Shown one piece after another: positions 53,365 to 64,000 of a stretch of 64,000 nt of DNA. A model generated the notes under the pieces. That model was not told where the DNA came from. It saw nothing but the letters and a program-made list of their open reading frames with translations, and did not search any database. The first letter of the stretch is position 1. Each line of letters opens with the position of its first letter. The position numbers were made by a program, and so were the translations under genes. The stretch is from Auanema rhodensis (lineage: Eukaryota > Nematoda > Chromadorea > Rhabditida > Rhabditidae). The stretch spans positions 23,637,638 to 23,701,637 of the forward strand of contig OZ059900.1 of NCBI GenBank assembly GCA_964057225.1. Reading direction: 5' to 3'.

Positions 53365-56300
53365 TGTTCATGAAGATTGGTATGATTGAGTAAACTAAGT
53401 CCTATTGTAATAAAGCTGTCATTCAAATGTTTTAGTATTGCCTGTTTCCAGTTATATTATCAGTGCAGGCTCTGAAAGTTTTTCATTATCAAGGAATCGC
53501 GTTCTAAATATTATAACTCGCGTACTGGAAAGTTAGTTAAAAAAAGAAACGAAACTATCATTGCTATCATCTATTGCACAAACAGTCCGTGTTCATGAAG
53601 CTTGATATGATTGAGTAAACTAAGTCGTATTGTAATAAAGCTGTCATTCAAATGTTTCCGTATTGCCTGTTGCCAGTTATATTATCAGTGCAGGCTCTAA
53701 ACATTTTTCATTATGAAGCAATCGCGTTCTAAATATGATAACTCGCGTACTGGAAAGTTAATTAAAAAAAGAAACGAAACTATCATTGCTATCATCTATT
53801 ACACAAGCAGTCCCTGTTCATGAAGCTTGATATGATTGAGTAAGCTAAGTCGTATTGTATTAAAGCTGTCATTCAAATATTTGCGTATCGCGTACTGCCT
53901 GTTTCCAGTTATATTATCAGTGCAGGCTCTAAAAATTTTTCATTATGAAGGAATCACGTTCTAAATATAATAACTCGCGTACTGGAAAGTTATTTGAAAA
54001 CAGAAACGAAACTATTATTGCTATTATCTATTACACAAACAGTCCGTGTTCATGAAGCTTGATATGATTGAGTAAACTAAGTCGTATTGTAATAAAGCTG
54101 TCATTCAAATGTTTCCGTATTGCCTGTTGCCAGTTATATTATCAGTGCAGGCTCTAAACATTTTTCATTATGAAGCAATCGCGTTCTAAATATGATAACT
54201 CGCGTACTGGAAAGTTAATTAAAAAAAGAAACGAAATTATCATTGCTATCATCTATTGCACAAACAGTCCGTGTTGATGAAGCTTGATATAATTGAGTAA
54301 ACTAAGTCGTATTGTAATAAAGCTGTCATTCAAATGTTTGCGTATCGCGTACTGCCTGTTTCCAGTTATATTATCAGTGCAGGCTCTAAAAATTTTTCAT
54401 TATGAAGGAATCACGTTCTAAATATAATAACTCGCGTACTGGAAAGTTATTTGAAAACAGAAACGAAACTATTATTGCTATTATCTATTACACAAACAGT
54501 CCGTGTTCATGACTCTTGATATGATTGAGTAAACTAAGTCGTATTGTAATAAAGCTGTCATTCAAATATTTGCGTATAGCGTACTGCCTGTTTCCAGTTA
54601 TATTATCAGTGCAGGCTCTAAAAATTTTTCATAATCAAGGAATCACGTTCTAAATATTATAACTCGCGTACAGGAAAGTTAATTAAAAACAGAAACGAAA
54701 CTATTATTGCTATTATCTATTACACAAACAGTCCGTGTTCATGAAGATTGGTATGATTGAGTAAACTAAGTCCTATTGTAATAAAGCTGTCATTCAAATG
54801 TTTGCGTATTGCCTGTTGCCAGTTATATTATCAGTGCAGGCTCTAAACATTTTTCATTATGAAGCAATCGCGTTCTAAATATGATAACTCGCGTACTGGA
54901 AAGTTAATTAAAAAAAGAAACGAAACTATCATTGCTATCATCTATTACACAAACAGTCCCTGTTCATGAAGCTTGATATGATTGAGTAAGCTAAGTCGTA
55001 TTGTAATAAAGCTGTCATTCAAATGTTTGCGTATTGCGTACTGCCTGTTTCCAATTATATTATCAGTGCAGGCTCTAAAAATTTTTCATTATGAAGGAAT
55101 CACGTTCTAAATATAATAACTCGCGTACTGGAAAGTTAATTGAAAAAAGAAACGAAATAATCATTGCTATCATCTATTGCACAAACAGTCCGTGTTCATG
55201 AAGCTTGATATGATTGAGTAAACTAAGTCCTATTGTAATAAAGCTGTCATTCAAATGTTTTAGTATTGCCTGTTTCCAGTTATATTATCAGTGCAGGCTC
55301 TAAAAATTTTTCATTATGAAGGAATCACGTTCTAAATATTGTAACTCGAGTACAGGAAAGTTAATTAAAAACAGAAACAAAACTATTATTGCTATTATAT
55401 ATTACACAAGCAGTCCGTGTTCATGAAGCTTGATATAATTGAGTAAACTAAGTCGTATTGTAATAAAGCTGTCATTCAAATGTTTGCCTATTGCGTACTG
55501 CCTGTTTCCAGTTATATTATCAGTGCAGGCTCTGAAAGTTTTTCATAATCAAGGAATCACGTTCTAAATATAATAACTCGCGTACTGGAAAGTTAATTGA
55601 AAAAAGAAACGAAATTATCATTGCTATCATCTATTGCACAAACAGTCCGTGTTCATGAAGCTTGATATAATTGAGTAAACTAAGTCGTATTGTAATAAAG
55701 CTGCCATTCAAATGTTTGCGTATTGCGTACTGCCTGTTTCCAATTATATTATCAGTGCAGGATCTGAAAGTTTTTCATAATCAAAGAATCACGTTCTAAA
55801 TATTATAACTCGCGTACAGGAAAGTTAATTAAAAACAGAAACGAAACTATTATTGCTATTATATATTGCACAAACAGTCCGTGTTCATGAAGCTTGATAT
55901 GATTGAGTAAACTAAGTCGTATTGTAATAAAGCTGTCATTCAAATGTTTGCGTATTGCGTACTGCCTGTTTCCAATTATATTATCAGTGCAGGCTCTGAA
56001 AGTTTTTCATTATCAAGGAATCGCGTTCTAAATATTATAACTCGCGTACTGGAAAGTTAGTTAAAAAAAGAAACGAAACTATCATTGCTATCATCTATTG
56101 CACAAACAGTCCGTGTTCATGAAGCTTGATATGATTGAGTAAACTAAGTCGTATTGTAATAAAGCTGTCATTCAAATGTTTGCGTATTGCCTGTTGCCAG
56201 TTATATTATCAGTGCAGGCTCTAAAAATTTTTCATTATGAAGGAATCACGTTCTAAATATAATAACTCGCGTACTGGAAAGTTAATTGAAAAAAGAAACG

Positions 56301-58500
56301 AAATAATCATTGCTATCATCTATTGCACAAACAGTCCGTGTTCATGAAGCTTGATATGATTGAGTAAACTAAGTCCTATTGTAATAAAGCTGTCATTCAA
56401 ATGTTTTAGTATTGCCTGTTTCCAGTTATATTATCAGTGCAGGCTCTAAAAATTTTTCATTATGAAGGAATCACGTTCTAAATATAATAACTCGCGTACA
56501 GGAAAGTTAATTAAAAACAGAAACGAAACTATTATTGCTATTATATATTACACAAGCAGTCCGTGTTCATGAAGCTTGATATAATTGAGTAAACTAAGTC
56601 GTATTGTAATAAAGCTGTCATTCAAATGTTTGCGTATTGCGTACTGCCTGTTTCCAATTATATTATCAGTGCAGGCTCTGAAAGTTTTTCATAATCAAGG
56701 AATCACGTTCTAAATATTATAACTCGCGTACAGGAAAGTTAATTAAAAACAGAAACAAAACTATTATTGCTATTATATATTACACAAGCAGTCCGTGTTC
56801 ATGAAGCTTGATATAATTGAGTAAACTAAGTCGTATTGTAATAAAGCTGTCATTCAAATGTTTGCGTATTGCGTACTGCCTGTTTCCAATTATATTATCA
56901 GTGCAGGCTCTGAAAGTTTTTCATAATCAAGGAATCACGTTCTAAATATTATAACTCGCGTACAGGAAAGTTAATTAAAAACAGAAACGAAACTATTATT
57001 GCTATTATCTATTACACAAACAGTCCGTGTTCATGAAGATTGGTATGATTGAGTAAACTAAGTCCTATTGTAATAAAGCTGTCATTCTAATGTTTTAGTA
57101 TTGCCTGTTTCCAGTTATATTATCAGAGCAGGCTCTAAAAAGTTTTCATTATGAAGGAATCACGTTCTAAATATAATAACTCGCGTACTGGAAAGTTAAT
57201 TGAAAAAAGAAACGAAATTATCATTGCTATCATCTATTACATAAGCAGTCCCTGTTCATGAAGCTTGATATGATTGAGTAAGCTAAGTCGTCTTGTATTA
57301 AAGCTGTCATTCAAATATTTGCGTATCGCGTACTGCCTGTTTCCAGTTATATTATCAGTGCAGGCTCTGAAAGTTTTTCATAATCAAGGAATCACGTTCT
57401 AAATATTATAACTCGCGTACAGGAAAGTTAATTAAAAACAGAAACGAAACTATTATTGCTATTATATATTACACAAGCAGTCCGTGTTCATGAAGCTTGA
57501 TATAATTGAGTAAACTAAGTCGTATTATAATAAAGCTGTCATTCAAATGTTTGCGTATTGCGTACTGCCTGTTTCCAATTATATTATCAGTGCAGGCTCT
57601 GAAAGTTTTTCATTATCAAGGAATCGCGTTCTAAATATTATAACTCGCGTACTGGAAAGTTAGTTAAAAAAAGAAACGAAACTATCATTGCTATCATCTA
57701 TTGCACAAACAGTCCGTGTTCATGAAGCTTGATATGATTGAGTAAACTAAGTCGTCTTGTATTAAAGCTGCCATTCAAATGTTTGCGTATTGCGTACTGC
57801 CTGTTTCCAATTATAATATCAGTGCAGGCTCTAAACATTTTTCATTATGAAGCAATCGCGTTCTAAATATGATAACTCGCGTACTGGAAAGTTAATTAAA
57901 AAAAGAAACGAAACTATCATTGCTATCATCTATTACACAAGCAGTCCCTGTTCATGAAGCTTGATATGATTGAGTAAGCTAAGTCGTCTTGTATTAAAGC
58001 TGTCATTCAAATATTTGCGTATCGCGTACTGCCTGTTTCCAGTTATATTATCAGTGCAGGCTCTAAAAATTTTTCATAATCAAGGAATCACGTTCTAAAT
58101 ATTATAACTCGCGTACAGGAAAGTTAATTAAAAACAGAAACGAAACTATTATTGCTATTATCTATTACACAAACAGTCCGTGTTCATGAAGATTGGTATG
58201 ATTGAGTAAACTAAGTCCTATTGTAATAAAGCTGTCATTCAAATGTTTTAGTATTGCCTGTTTCCAGTTATATTATCAGTGCAGGCTCTGAAAGTTTTTC
58301 ATTATCAAGGAATCGCGTTCTAAATATTATAGCTCGCGTACTGGAAAGTTAATTAAAAAAAGAAACGAAACTATCATTGCTATCATCTATTACTCAAGCA
58401 GTCCCTGTTCATGAAGCTTGATATGATTGAGTAAGCTAAGTCGTATTGTATTAAAGCTGTCATTCAAATATTTGCGTATCGCGTACTGCCTGTTTCCAGT
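53365..58500 (-). repeat. Satellite family 1, reverse-oriented array
   Basis: About 23 monomers, all reverse complement of 1-53,290. From 53,365 to about 55,491 the arm is colinear with 49,416 down to 47,290, with coordinate sum 102,781 held exactly at four further markers. GACTCT at 54,511 pairs with AGAGTC at 48,265, GTGTTG at 54,271 with CAACAC at 48,505, ATAATC at 55,157 with GATTAT at 47,619, and GCCTAT at 55,486 with ATAGGC at 47,290. By the CTGCCA marker at 55,701 the sum has become 102,556, a loss of one 225-bp monomer. No genes seen. Confidence 0.93.
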
Positions 58501-58505
58501 AGCTA
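58495..58505. other. Junction between satellite families 1 and 2
   Basis: Reverse-oriented family 1 reads CTGCCTGTTTCCAGT up to 58,500, where TATATTATCAGTG would be expected. Family 2 then begins at 58,501 with AGCTAGGTTTCATTGAC. I saw no target-site duplication, no transposon end and no transition of degenerate monomers. The joint is abrupt, and the first family 2 monomer is only mildly diverged. Confidence 0.93.
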
Positions 58506-58841
58506 GGTTTCATTGACTATGCATGAGTTTGAACACATGCAATCGTAAGTCAAAACTTTGTTTACAGCGAAATTTTCAAAAACTGGTTTTCCAGCATAAT
58601 AAAATATTTCTCATGGGAAATACTGTGTTTTTGTATTTTTCTAGTGTTCAGCATGTAAAATGCTTCATTTTAGTATGTAACACGCTGAAATTCGTTGCAT
58701 TTGACGACTCATATGAACAAAAATCGATTTAATCAATATTAGCCATAAGGGGCGTGCCCTCAGAATATGCTAATTTCCTTAATTTTCTAACCCCTGTTTT
58801 TTTGTCGTGAAAGTGGAACTAGACGTTGTACGAACAATTTT

Positions 58842-59183
58842 GAGCTAGGTTTCATTGACATTGTATGAGTTTGAACACATGAAATCGTAAGTCAAAACCT
58901 TGTTTACAGCGAAATTTCCAAAAACTGGTTTTCCAGCTCAATAAAATATTTCTCATGGGAAATACTGTGTTTTTGTATTTTTCTAGTGTTCAGCATGTAA
59001 AATGCTTCATTTTAGTATGTAACACGCTGAAATTCGTTGCATTTGACGACTCATATGAACAAAAATCGATTTAATCAATATTAGCCATAAGGGGCGTGCC
59101 CTCAGAATATGCTAATTTCCTTAATTTTCTAACCCCTGTTTTTTTGTCGTGAAAGTGGAACTAGACGTTGTACGAACAATTTT
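58842..59183 (+). repeat. Family 2 monomer, full-length (342 bp)
   Basis: Representative full-length unit, from GAGCTAGG to the base before the next. In order it holds CATTGACATTG (here TGTATGAG instead of TGCATGAG), AACTGGTTTTCCAGC, the TATTTC/GAAATA dyad, GTTCAGCATGTAAAATGC, ACGCTGAAATTCGTTGC, AAAATCGATTTAAT, AGGGGCGTGCCCTC, and a pyrimidine-rich CTAACCCCTGTTTTTTTGTCG stretch. Confidence 0.93.
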
Positions 59184-60478
59184 GAGCTAGGTTTCATTGA
59201 CATTGCATGAGTTTGAACACATGCAATCGTAAGTCAAAACTTTGTTTACAGCGAAATTTTCAAACTGGTTTTCCAGCATAATAAAATATTTCTCATGGGA
59301 AATACTGTGTTTTTGTATTTTTCTAGTGTTCAGCATGTAAAATACTTCATTTTAGTATGTAACACGCTGAAATTCGTTGCACTTGACGACTCATATGAAC
59401 AAAAATCGATTTAATCAATATTAGCCATAAGGGGCGTGCCCTCAGAATATGCTAATTTCCTAAATTTTCTAACCCCTGTTTTTTTGTCGTGAAAGTGGAA
59501 CTAGACGTTGTACGAACAATTTTGAGCTAGGTTTCATTGACATTGCATGAGTTTGAACACATGAAATCGTAAGTCATAACCTTGTTTACAGCGAAATTTC
59601 CAAAAACTGGTTTTCCAGCATAATAAAATATTTCTCATGGGAAATACTGTGTTTTTGTATTTTTCTAGTGTTCAGCATGTAAAATACTTCATTTTAGTAT
59701 GTAACACGCTGAAATTCGTTGCATTTGACGACTTATATGAACAAAAATCGATTTAATCAATATTAGCCATAAGGGGCGTGCCCTCAGAATATGCTAATTT
59801 CCTAAATTTTCTAACCCCTGTTTTTTTGTCGTGAAAGTGGAATTAGACGTTGTAGGAACAATTTTGAGCTAGGTTTCATTGACATTGCATGAGTTTGAAC
59901 ACATGAAATCGTAAGTCAAAACCTTGTTTACAGCGAAAATTCCAAAAACTGGTTTCCAGCATAATAAAATATTTCTCATGGGAAATACTGTGTTTTTGTA
60001 TTTTTCTAGTGTTCAGCATGTAAAATGCTTCATTTAAGTATGTAACACGCTGAAATTCGTTGCATTTGACTACTCATATGAACAAAAATCGATTTAATCA
60101 ATATTAGCCATAAGGGGCGTGCCCTCAGAATATGCTAATTTCCTTAATTTTCTAACCCCTGTTTTTTTGTCGTGAAAGTGGAACTAGACGTTGTACAAAC
60201 AATTTTGAGCTAGGTTTCATTGACATTGCATGAGTTTGAACACATGAAATCGTAAGTCAAAACCTTGTTTACAGCGAAATTTCCAAAAACTGGTTTTCCA
60301 GCATAATAAAATATTTCTCATGAGAAATACTGTGTTTTTGTATTTTTCTAGTGTTCAGCATGTAAAATGCTTCATTTTAGTATGTAACACGCTGAAATTC
60401 GTTGCATTTGACGACTCATATGAACAAAAATCGATTTAATCAATATTAGCCATAAGGGGCGTGCCCTCAGAATATGCT

Positions 60479-60482
60479 AAAA
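60479..60482 (+). repeat. Deletion joint in a family 2 monomer (1 of 4)
   Basis: GAATATGCTAA joins directly to AACTGGTTTTCCAGC. The normal unit has 149 more bases between these points, including GAGCTAGG. The joint lies in an AAAA run where only two or three bases could be shared by both parents, so it fits end joining with microhomology. Confidence 0.93.
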
Positions 60483-61013
60483 CTGGTTTTCCAGCATAAT
60501 AAAATATTTCTCATGGGAAATACTGTGTTTTTGTATTTTTCTAGTGTTCAGCATGTAAAATGCTTCATTTTAGTATGTAACACGCTGAAATTCGTTGCAT
60601 TTGACGACTCATATGAACAAAAATCGATTTAATCAATATTAGCCATAAGGGGCGTGCCCTCAGAATATGCTAATTTCCTTAATTTTCTAACCCCTGTTTT
60701 TTTGTCGTGAAAGTGGAACTAGACGTTGTACGAACAATTTTGAGCTAGGTTTCATTGACATTGCATGAGTTTGAACACATGAAATCGTAAGTCAAAACCT
60801 TGTTTACAGCGAAATTTCCAAAAACTGGTTTTCCAGCATAATAAAATATTTCTCATGGGAAATACTGTGTTTTTGTATTTTTCTAGTGTTCAGCATGTAA
60901 AATGCTTCATTTTAGTATGTAACACGCTGAAATTCGTTGCATTTGACGACTCATATGAACAAAAATCGATTTAATCAATATTAGCCATAAGGGGCGTGCC
61001 CTCAGAATATGCT

Positions 61014-61017
61014 AAAA
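61014..61017 (+). repeat. Deletion joint in a family 2 monomer (2 of 4)
   Basis: Identical joint to 60,479, exactly 535 bp downstream, so the first two full-plus-short dimers are directly adjacent. Confidence 0.93.
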
Positions 61018-62232
61018 CTGGTTTTCCAGCATAATAAAATATTTCTCATGGGAAATACTGTGTTTTTGTATTTTTCTAGTGTTCAGCATGTAAAATGCTT
61101 CATTTTAGTATGTAACACGCTGAAATTCGTTGCATTTGACGACTCATATGAACAAAAATCGATTTAATCAATATTAGCCATAAGAGGCGTGCCCTCAGAA
61201 TATGCTAATTTCCTTAATTTTCTAACCCCTGTTTTTTTGTCGTGAAAGTGGAACTAGACGTTGTACGAACAATTTTGAGCTAGGTTTCATTGACATTGCA
61301 TGAGTTTGAACACATGAAATCGTAAGTCAAAACCTTGTTTACAGCGAAATTTCCAAGAACTGGTTTTCCAGCTCAATAAAATATTTCTCATGGGAAATAC
61401 TGTGTTTTTGTATTTTTCTAGTGTTCAGCATGTAAAATGCTTCATTTTAGTATGTAACACGCTGAAATTCGTTGCATTTGACGACTCATATGAACAAAAA
61501 TCGATTTAATCAATATTAGCCATAAGGGGCGTGCCCTCAGAATATGCTAATTTCCTTAATTTTCTAACCCCTGTTTTTTTGTCGTGAAAGTGGAATTAGA
61601 CGTTGTACGAACAATTTTGAGCTAGGTTTCATTGACATTGCATGAGTTTGAACACATGAAATCGTAAGTCAAAACCTTGTTTACAGCGAAATTTCCAAAA
61701 ACTGGTTTTCCAGCATAATAAAATATTTCTCATGGGAAATACTGTGTTTTTGTATTTTTCTAGTTTTCAGCATGTAAAATGCTTCATTTGAGTATGTAAC
61801 ACGCTGAAATTCGTTGCATTTGACGACTCATATGAACAAAAATCGATTTAATGAATATTAGCCATAAGGGGCGTGCCCTCAGAATATGCTAATTTCCTTA
61901 ATTTTCTAACCCCTGTTTTTTTGTCGTGAAAGTGGAACTAGACGTTGTACGAACAATTTTGAGCTAGGTTTCATTGACATTGCATGAGTTTGAACACATG
62001 AAATCGTAAGTCAAAACCTTGTTTACAGCGAAATTTCCAAAAACTGGTTTTCCAGCTCAATAAAATATTTCTCATGGGAAATACTGTGTTTTTGTATTTT
62101 TCTAGTGTTCAGCATGTAAAATGCTTCATTTTAGTATGTAACACGCTGAAATTCGTTGCATTTGACGACTCATATGAACAAAAATCGATTTAATCAATAT
62201 TAGCCATAAGGGGCGTGCCCTCAGAATATGCT

Positions 62233-62236
62233 AAAA
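62233..62236 (+). repeat. Deletion joint in a family 2 monomer (3 of 4)
   Basis: Identical joint, 1,219 bp after the second one. This equals 535 plus two full 342-bp monomers. Confidence 0.93.
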
Positions 62237-63793
62237 CTGGTTTTCCAGCATAATAAAATATTTCTCATGGGAAATACTGTGTTTTTGTATTTTTCTAGTG
62301 TTCAGCATGTAAAATGCTTCATTTTAGTATGTAACACGCTGAAATTCGTTGCATTTGACGACTCATATGAACAAAAATCGATTTAATCAATATTAGCCAT
62401 AAGGGGCGTGCCCTCAGAATATGCTAATTTCCTTAATTTTCTAACCCCTGTTTTTTTGTCGTGAAAGTGGAACTAGACGTTGTACGAACAATTTTGAGCT
62501 AGGTTTCATTGACATTGCATGAGTTTGAACACATGAAATCGTAAGTCAAAACCTTGTTTACAGCGAAATTTCCAAAAACTGGTTTTCCAGCTCAATAAAA
62601 TATTTCTCATGGGAAATACTGTGTTTTTGTATTTTTCTAGTGTTCAGCATGTAAAATGCTTCATTTTAGTATGTAACACGCTGAAATTCGTTGCATTTGA
62701 CGACTCATATGAACAAAAATCGATTTAATCAATATTAGCCATAAGGGGCGTGCCCTCAGAATATGCTAATTTCCTTAATTTTCTAACCCCTGTTTTTTTG
62801 TCGTGAAAGTGGAACTAGACGTTGTACGAACAATTTTGAGCTAGGTTTCATTGACATTGCATGAGTTTGAACACATGAAATCGTAAGTCAAAACCTTGTT
62901 TACAGCGAAATTTCCAAAAACTGGTTTTCCAGCATAATAAAATATTTCTCATGGGAAATACTGTGTTTTTGTATTTTTCTAGTGTTCAGCATGTAAAATG
63001 CTTCATTTTAGTATGTAACACGCTGAAATTCGTTGCATTTGACGACTCATATGAACAAAAATCGATTTAATCAATATTAGCCATAAGGGGCGTGCCCTCA
63101 GAATATGCTAATTTCCTTAATTTTCTAACCCCTGTTTTTTTGTCGTGAAAGTGGAACTAGACGTTGTACGAACAATTTTGAGCTAGGTTTCATTGACATT
63201 GCATGAGTTTGAACACATGAAATCGTAAGTCAAAACCTTGTTTACAGCGAAATTTCCAAAAACTGGTTTTCCAGCATAATAAAATATTTCTCATGGGAAA
63301 TACTGTGTTTTTGTATTTTTCTAGTGTTCAGCATGTAAAATGCTTCATTTTAGTATGTAACACGCTGAAATTCGTTGCATTTGACGACTCATATGAACAA
63401 AAATCGATTTAATCAATATTAGCCATAAGGGGCGTGCCCTCAGAATATGCTAATTTCCTTAATTTTCTAACCCCTGTTTTTTTGTCGTGAAAGTGGAACT
63501 AGACGTTGTACGAACAATTTTGAGCTAGGTTTCATTGACATTGCATGAGTTTGAACACATGAAATCGTAAGTCAAAACCTTGTTTACAGCGAAATTTCCA
63601 AAAACTGGTTTTCCAGCTCAATAAAATATTTCTCATGGGAAATACTGTGTTTTTGTATTTTTCTAGTGTTCAGCATGTAAAATGCTTCATTTTAGTATGT
63701 AACACGCTGAAATTCGTTGCATTTGACGACTCATATGAACAAAAATCGATTTAATCAATATTAGCCATAAGGGGCGTGCCCTCAGAATATGCT

Positions 63794-63797
63794 AAAA
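63794..63797 (+). repeat. Deletion joint in a family 2 monomer (4 of 4)
   Basis: Identical joint, 1,561 bp after the third one. This equals 535 plus three full 342-bp monomers. Confidence 0.93.
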
Positions 63798-64000
63798 CTG
63801 GTTTTCCAGCATAATAAAATATTTCTCATGGGAAATACTGTGTTTTTGTATTTTTCTAGTGTTCAGCATGTAAAATGCTTCATTTTAGTATGTAACACGC
63901 TGAAATTCGTTGCATTTGACGACTCATATGAACAAAAATCGATTTAATCAATATTAGCCATAAGGGGCGTGCCCTCAGAATATGCTAATTTCCTTAATTT

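Larger units (their letters stand above)
58501..64000 (+). repeat. Satellite family 2 array (342-bp monomer)
   Basis: A head-to-tail array unrelated in sequence to family 1, running off the window end. GAGCTAGG starts at 58,842, 59,184, 59,524, 59,866, 60,207, 60,742, 61,277, 61,619, 61,961, 62,496, 62,838, 63,180 and 63,522. Spacings are 340-342 bp, or 535 bp where a 193-bp shortened copy is included. Dyads in each monomer: TATTTC-TCATGG-GAAATA (6-bp stem), CTGG-TTTT-CCAG and GGGC-GT-GCCC. Each monomer also has a ClaI site (ATCGAT). Monomers from 60,742 on are nearly uniform; those nearest the junction vary more. I do not recognise the family. Confidence 0.97.

Noticed and set aside
53200-53450. 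Terminal inverted repeat of a DNA transposon or hairpin element
   Set aside because: The inverted sequence is ordinary satellite on both sides and extends for kilobases, with no element body between the arms and no target-site duplication.
58523-58732. 69-codon open reading frame on the forward strand
   Set aside because: It lies in the first family 2 monomer. It is open because that copy reads ACATGCAATC where most others read ACATGAAATC, which gives an in-frame TGA. The third copy also has the C but a 2-bp loss shifts the frame. Not conserved, so not a gene.
58501-64000. CENP-B box in family 2
   Set aside because: I looked for the TTCG....A..CGGG core and did not find it. The dyads present do not match it.
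1-64000. Assignment to a named beetle satellite (for example the Tribolium satellites of about 225 bp or 360 bp)
   Set aside because: Monomer size and AT richness are compatible, but I could not verify sequence identity, so no name or species is claimed.

Overview
The window holds no recognisable gene. From end to end it is satellite DNA: two unrelated AT-rich tandem-repeat families that meet at one sharp junction. This points to constitutive heterochromatin (pericentromeric, subtelomeric or similar) of a eukaryote. The overall style, with AT-rich monomers of about 225-350 bp, higher-order repeats and macro-inversions, is familiar from insects such as tenebrionid beetles. I cannot identify the species from sequence alone and do not claim a match to any named satellite.

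Layout: (1) Positions 1-53,290 are family 1 in one orientation, with monomers of 225 or 232 bp and roughly 230 copies. Variants separate it into three zones: about 1-22,200, 22,200-37,280 and 37,280-53,290. (2) At 53,290 the array flips. Positions 53,291-58,500 are the same family in reverse orientation, roughly 23 copies. (3) At 58,500/58,501 family 1 stops abruptly and family 2 begins. Its monomer is about 342 bp and it runs to the end of the window, with four copies carrying the same 149-bp internal deletion.

Family 1 is not a simple homogeneous array. Rare private variants recur at exact distances and reveal multi-monomer duplications nested in each other: 457, 1,385, 2,060, 2,524, 2,749, 3,649, 3,698, 3,916, 4,373, 5,195, 6,433, 8,069 and 8,844 bp. 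Several spacings add up (3,649 + 5,195 = 8,844; 2,060 + 4,373 = 6,433), which suggests successive rounds of amplification. The reverse-oriented arm is colinear, base for base in register, with about 47.29-49.42 kb and not with the DNA immediately beside the turn. The turn lies two bases after an 8-bp palindrome present in nearly every monomer.

The two short open reading frames over 60 codons (reverse strand 7,893-8,111; forward strand 58,523-58,732) lie inside satellite monomers and are broken in sister copies, so I treat them as chance. I saw no transposon, RNA gene, CRISPR array, simple telomeric repeat or bacterial-type signal. All coordinates and spacings were counted by hand. Copy numbers are estimates from length.
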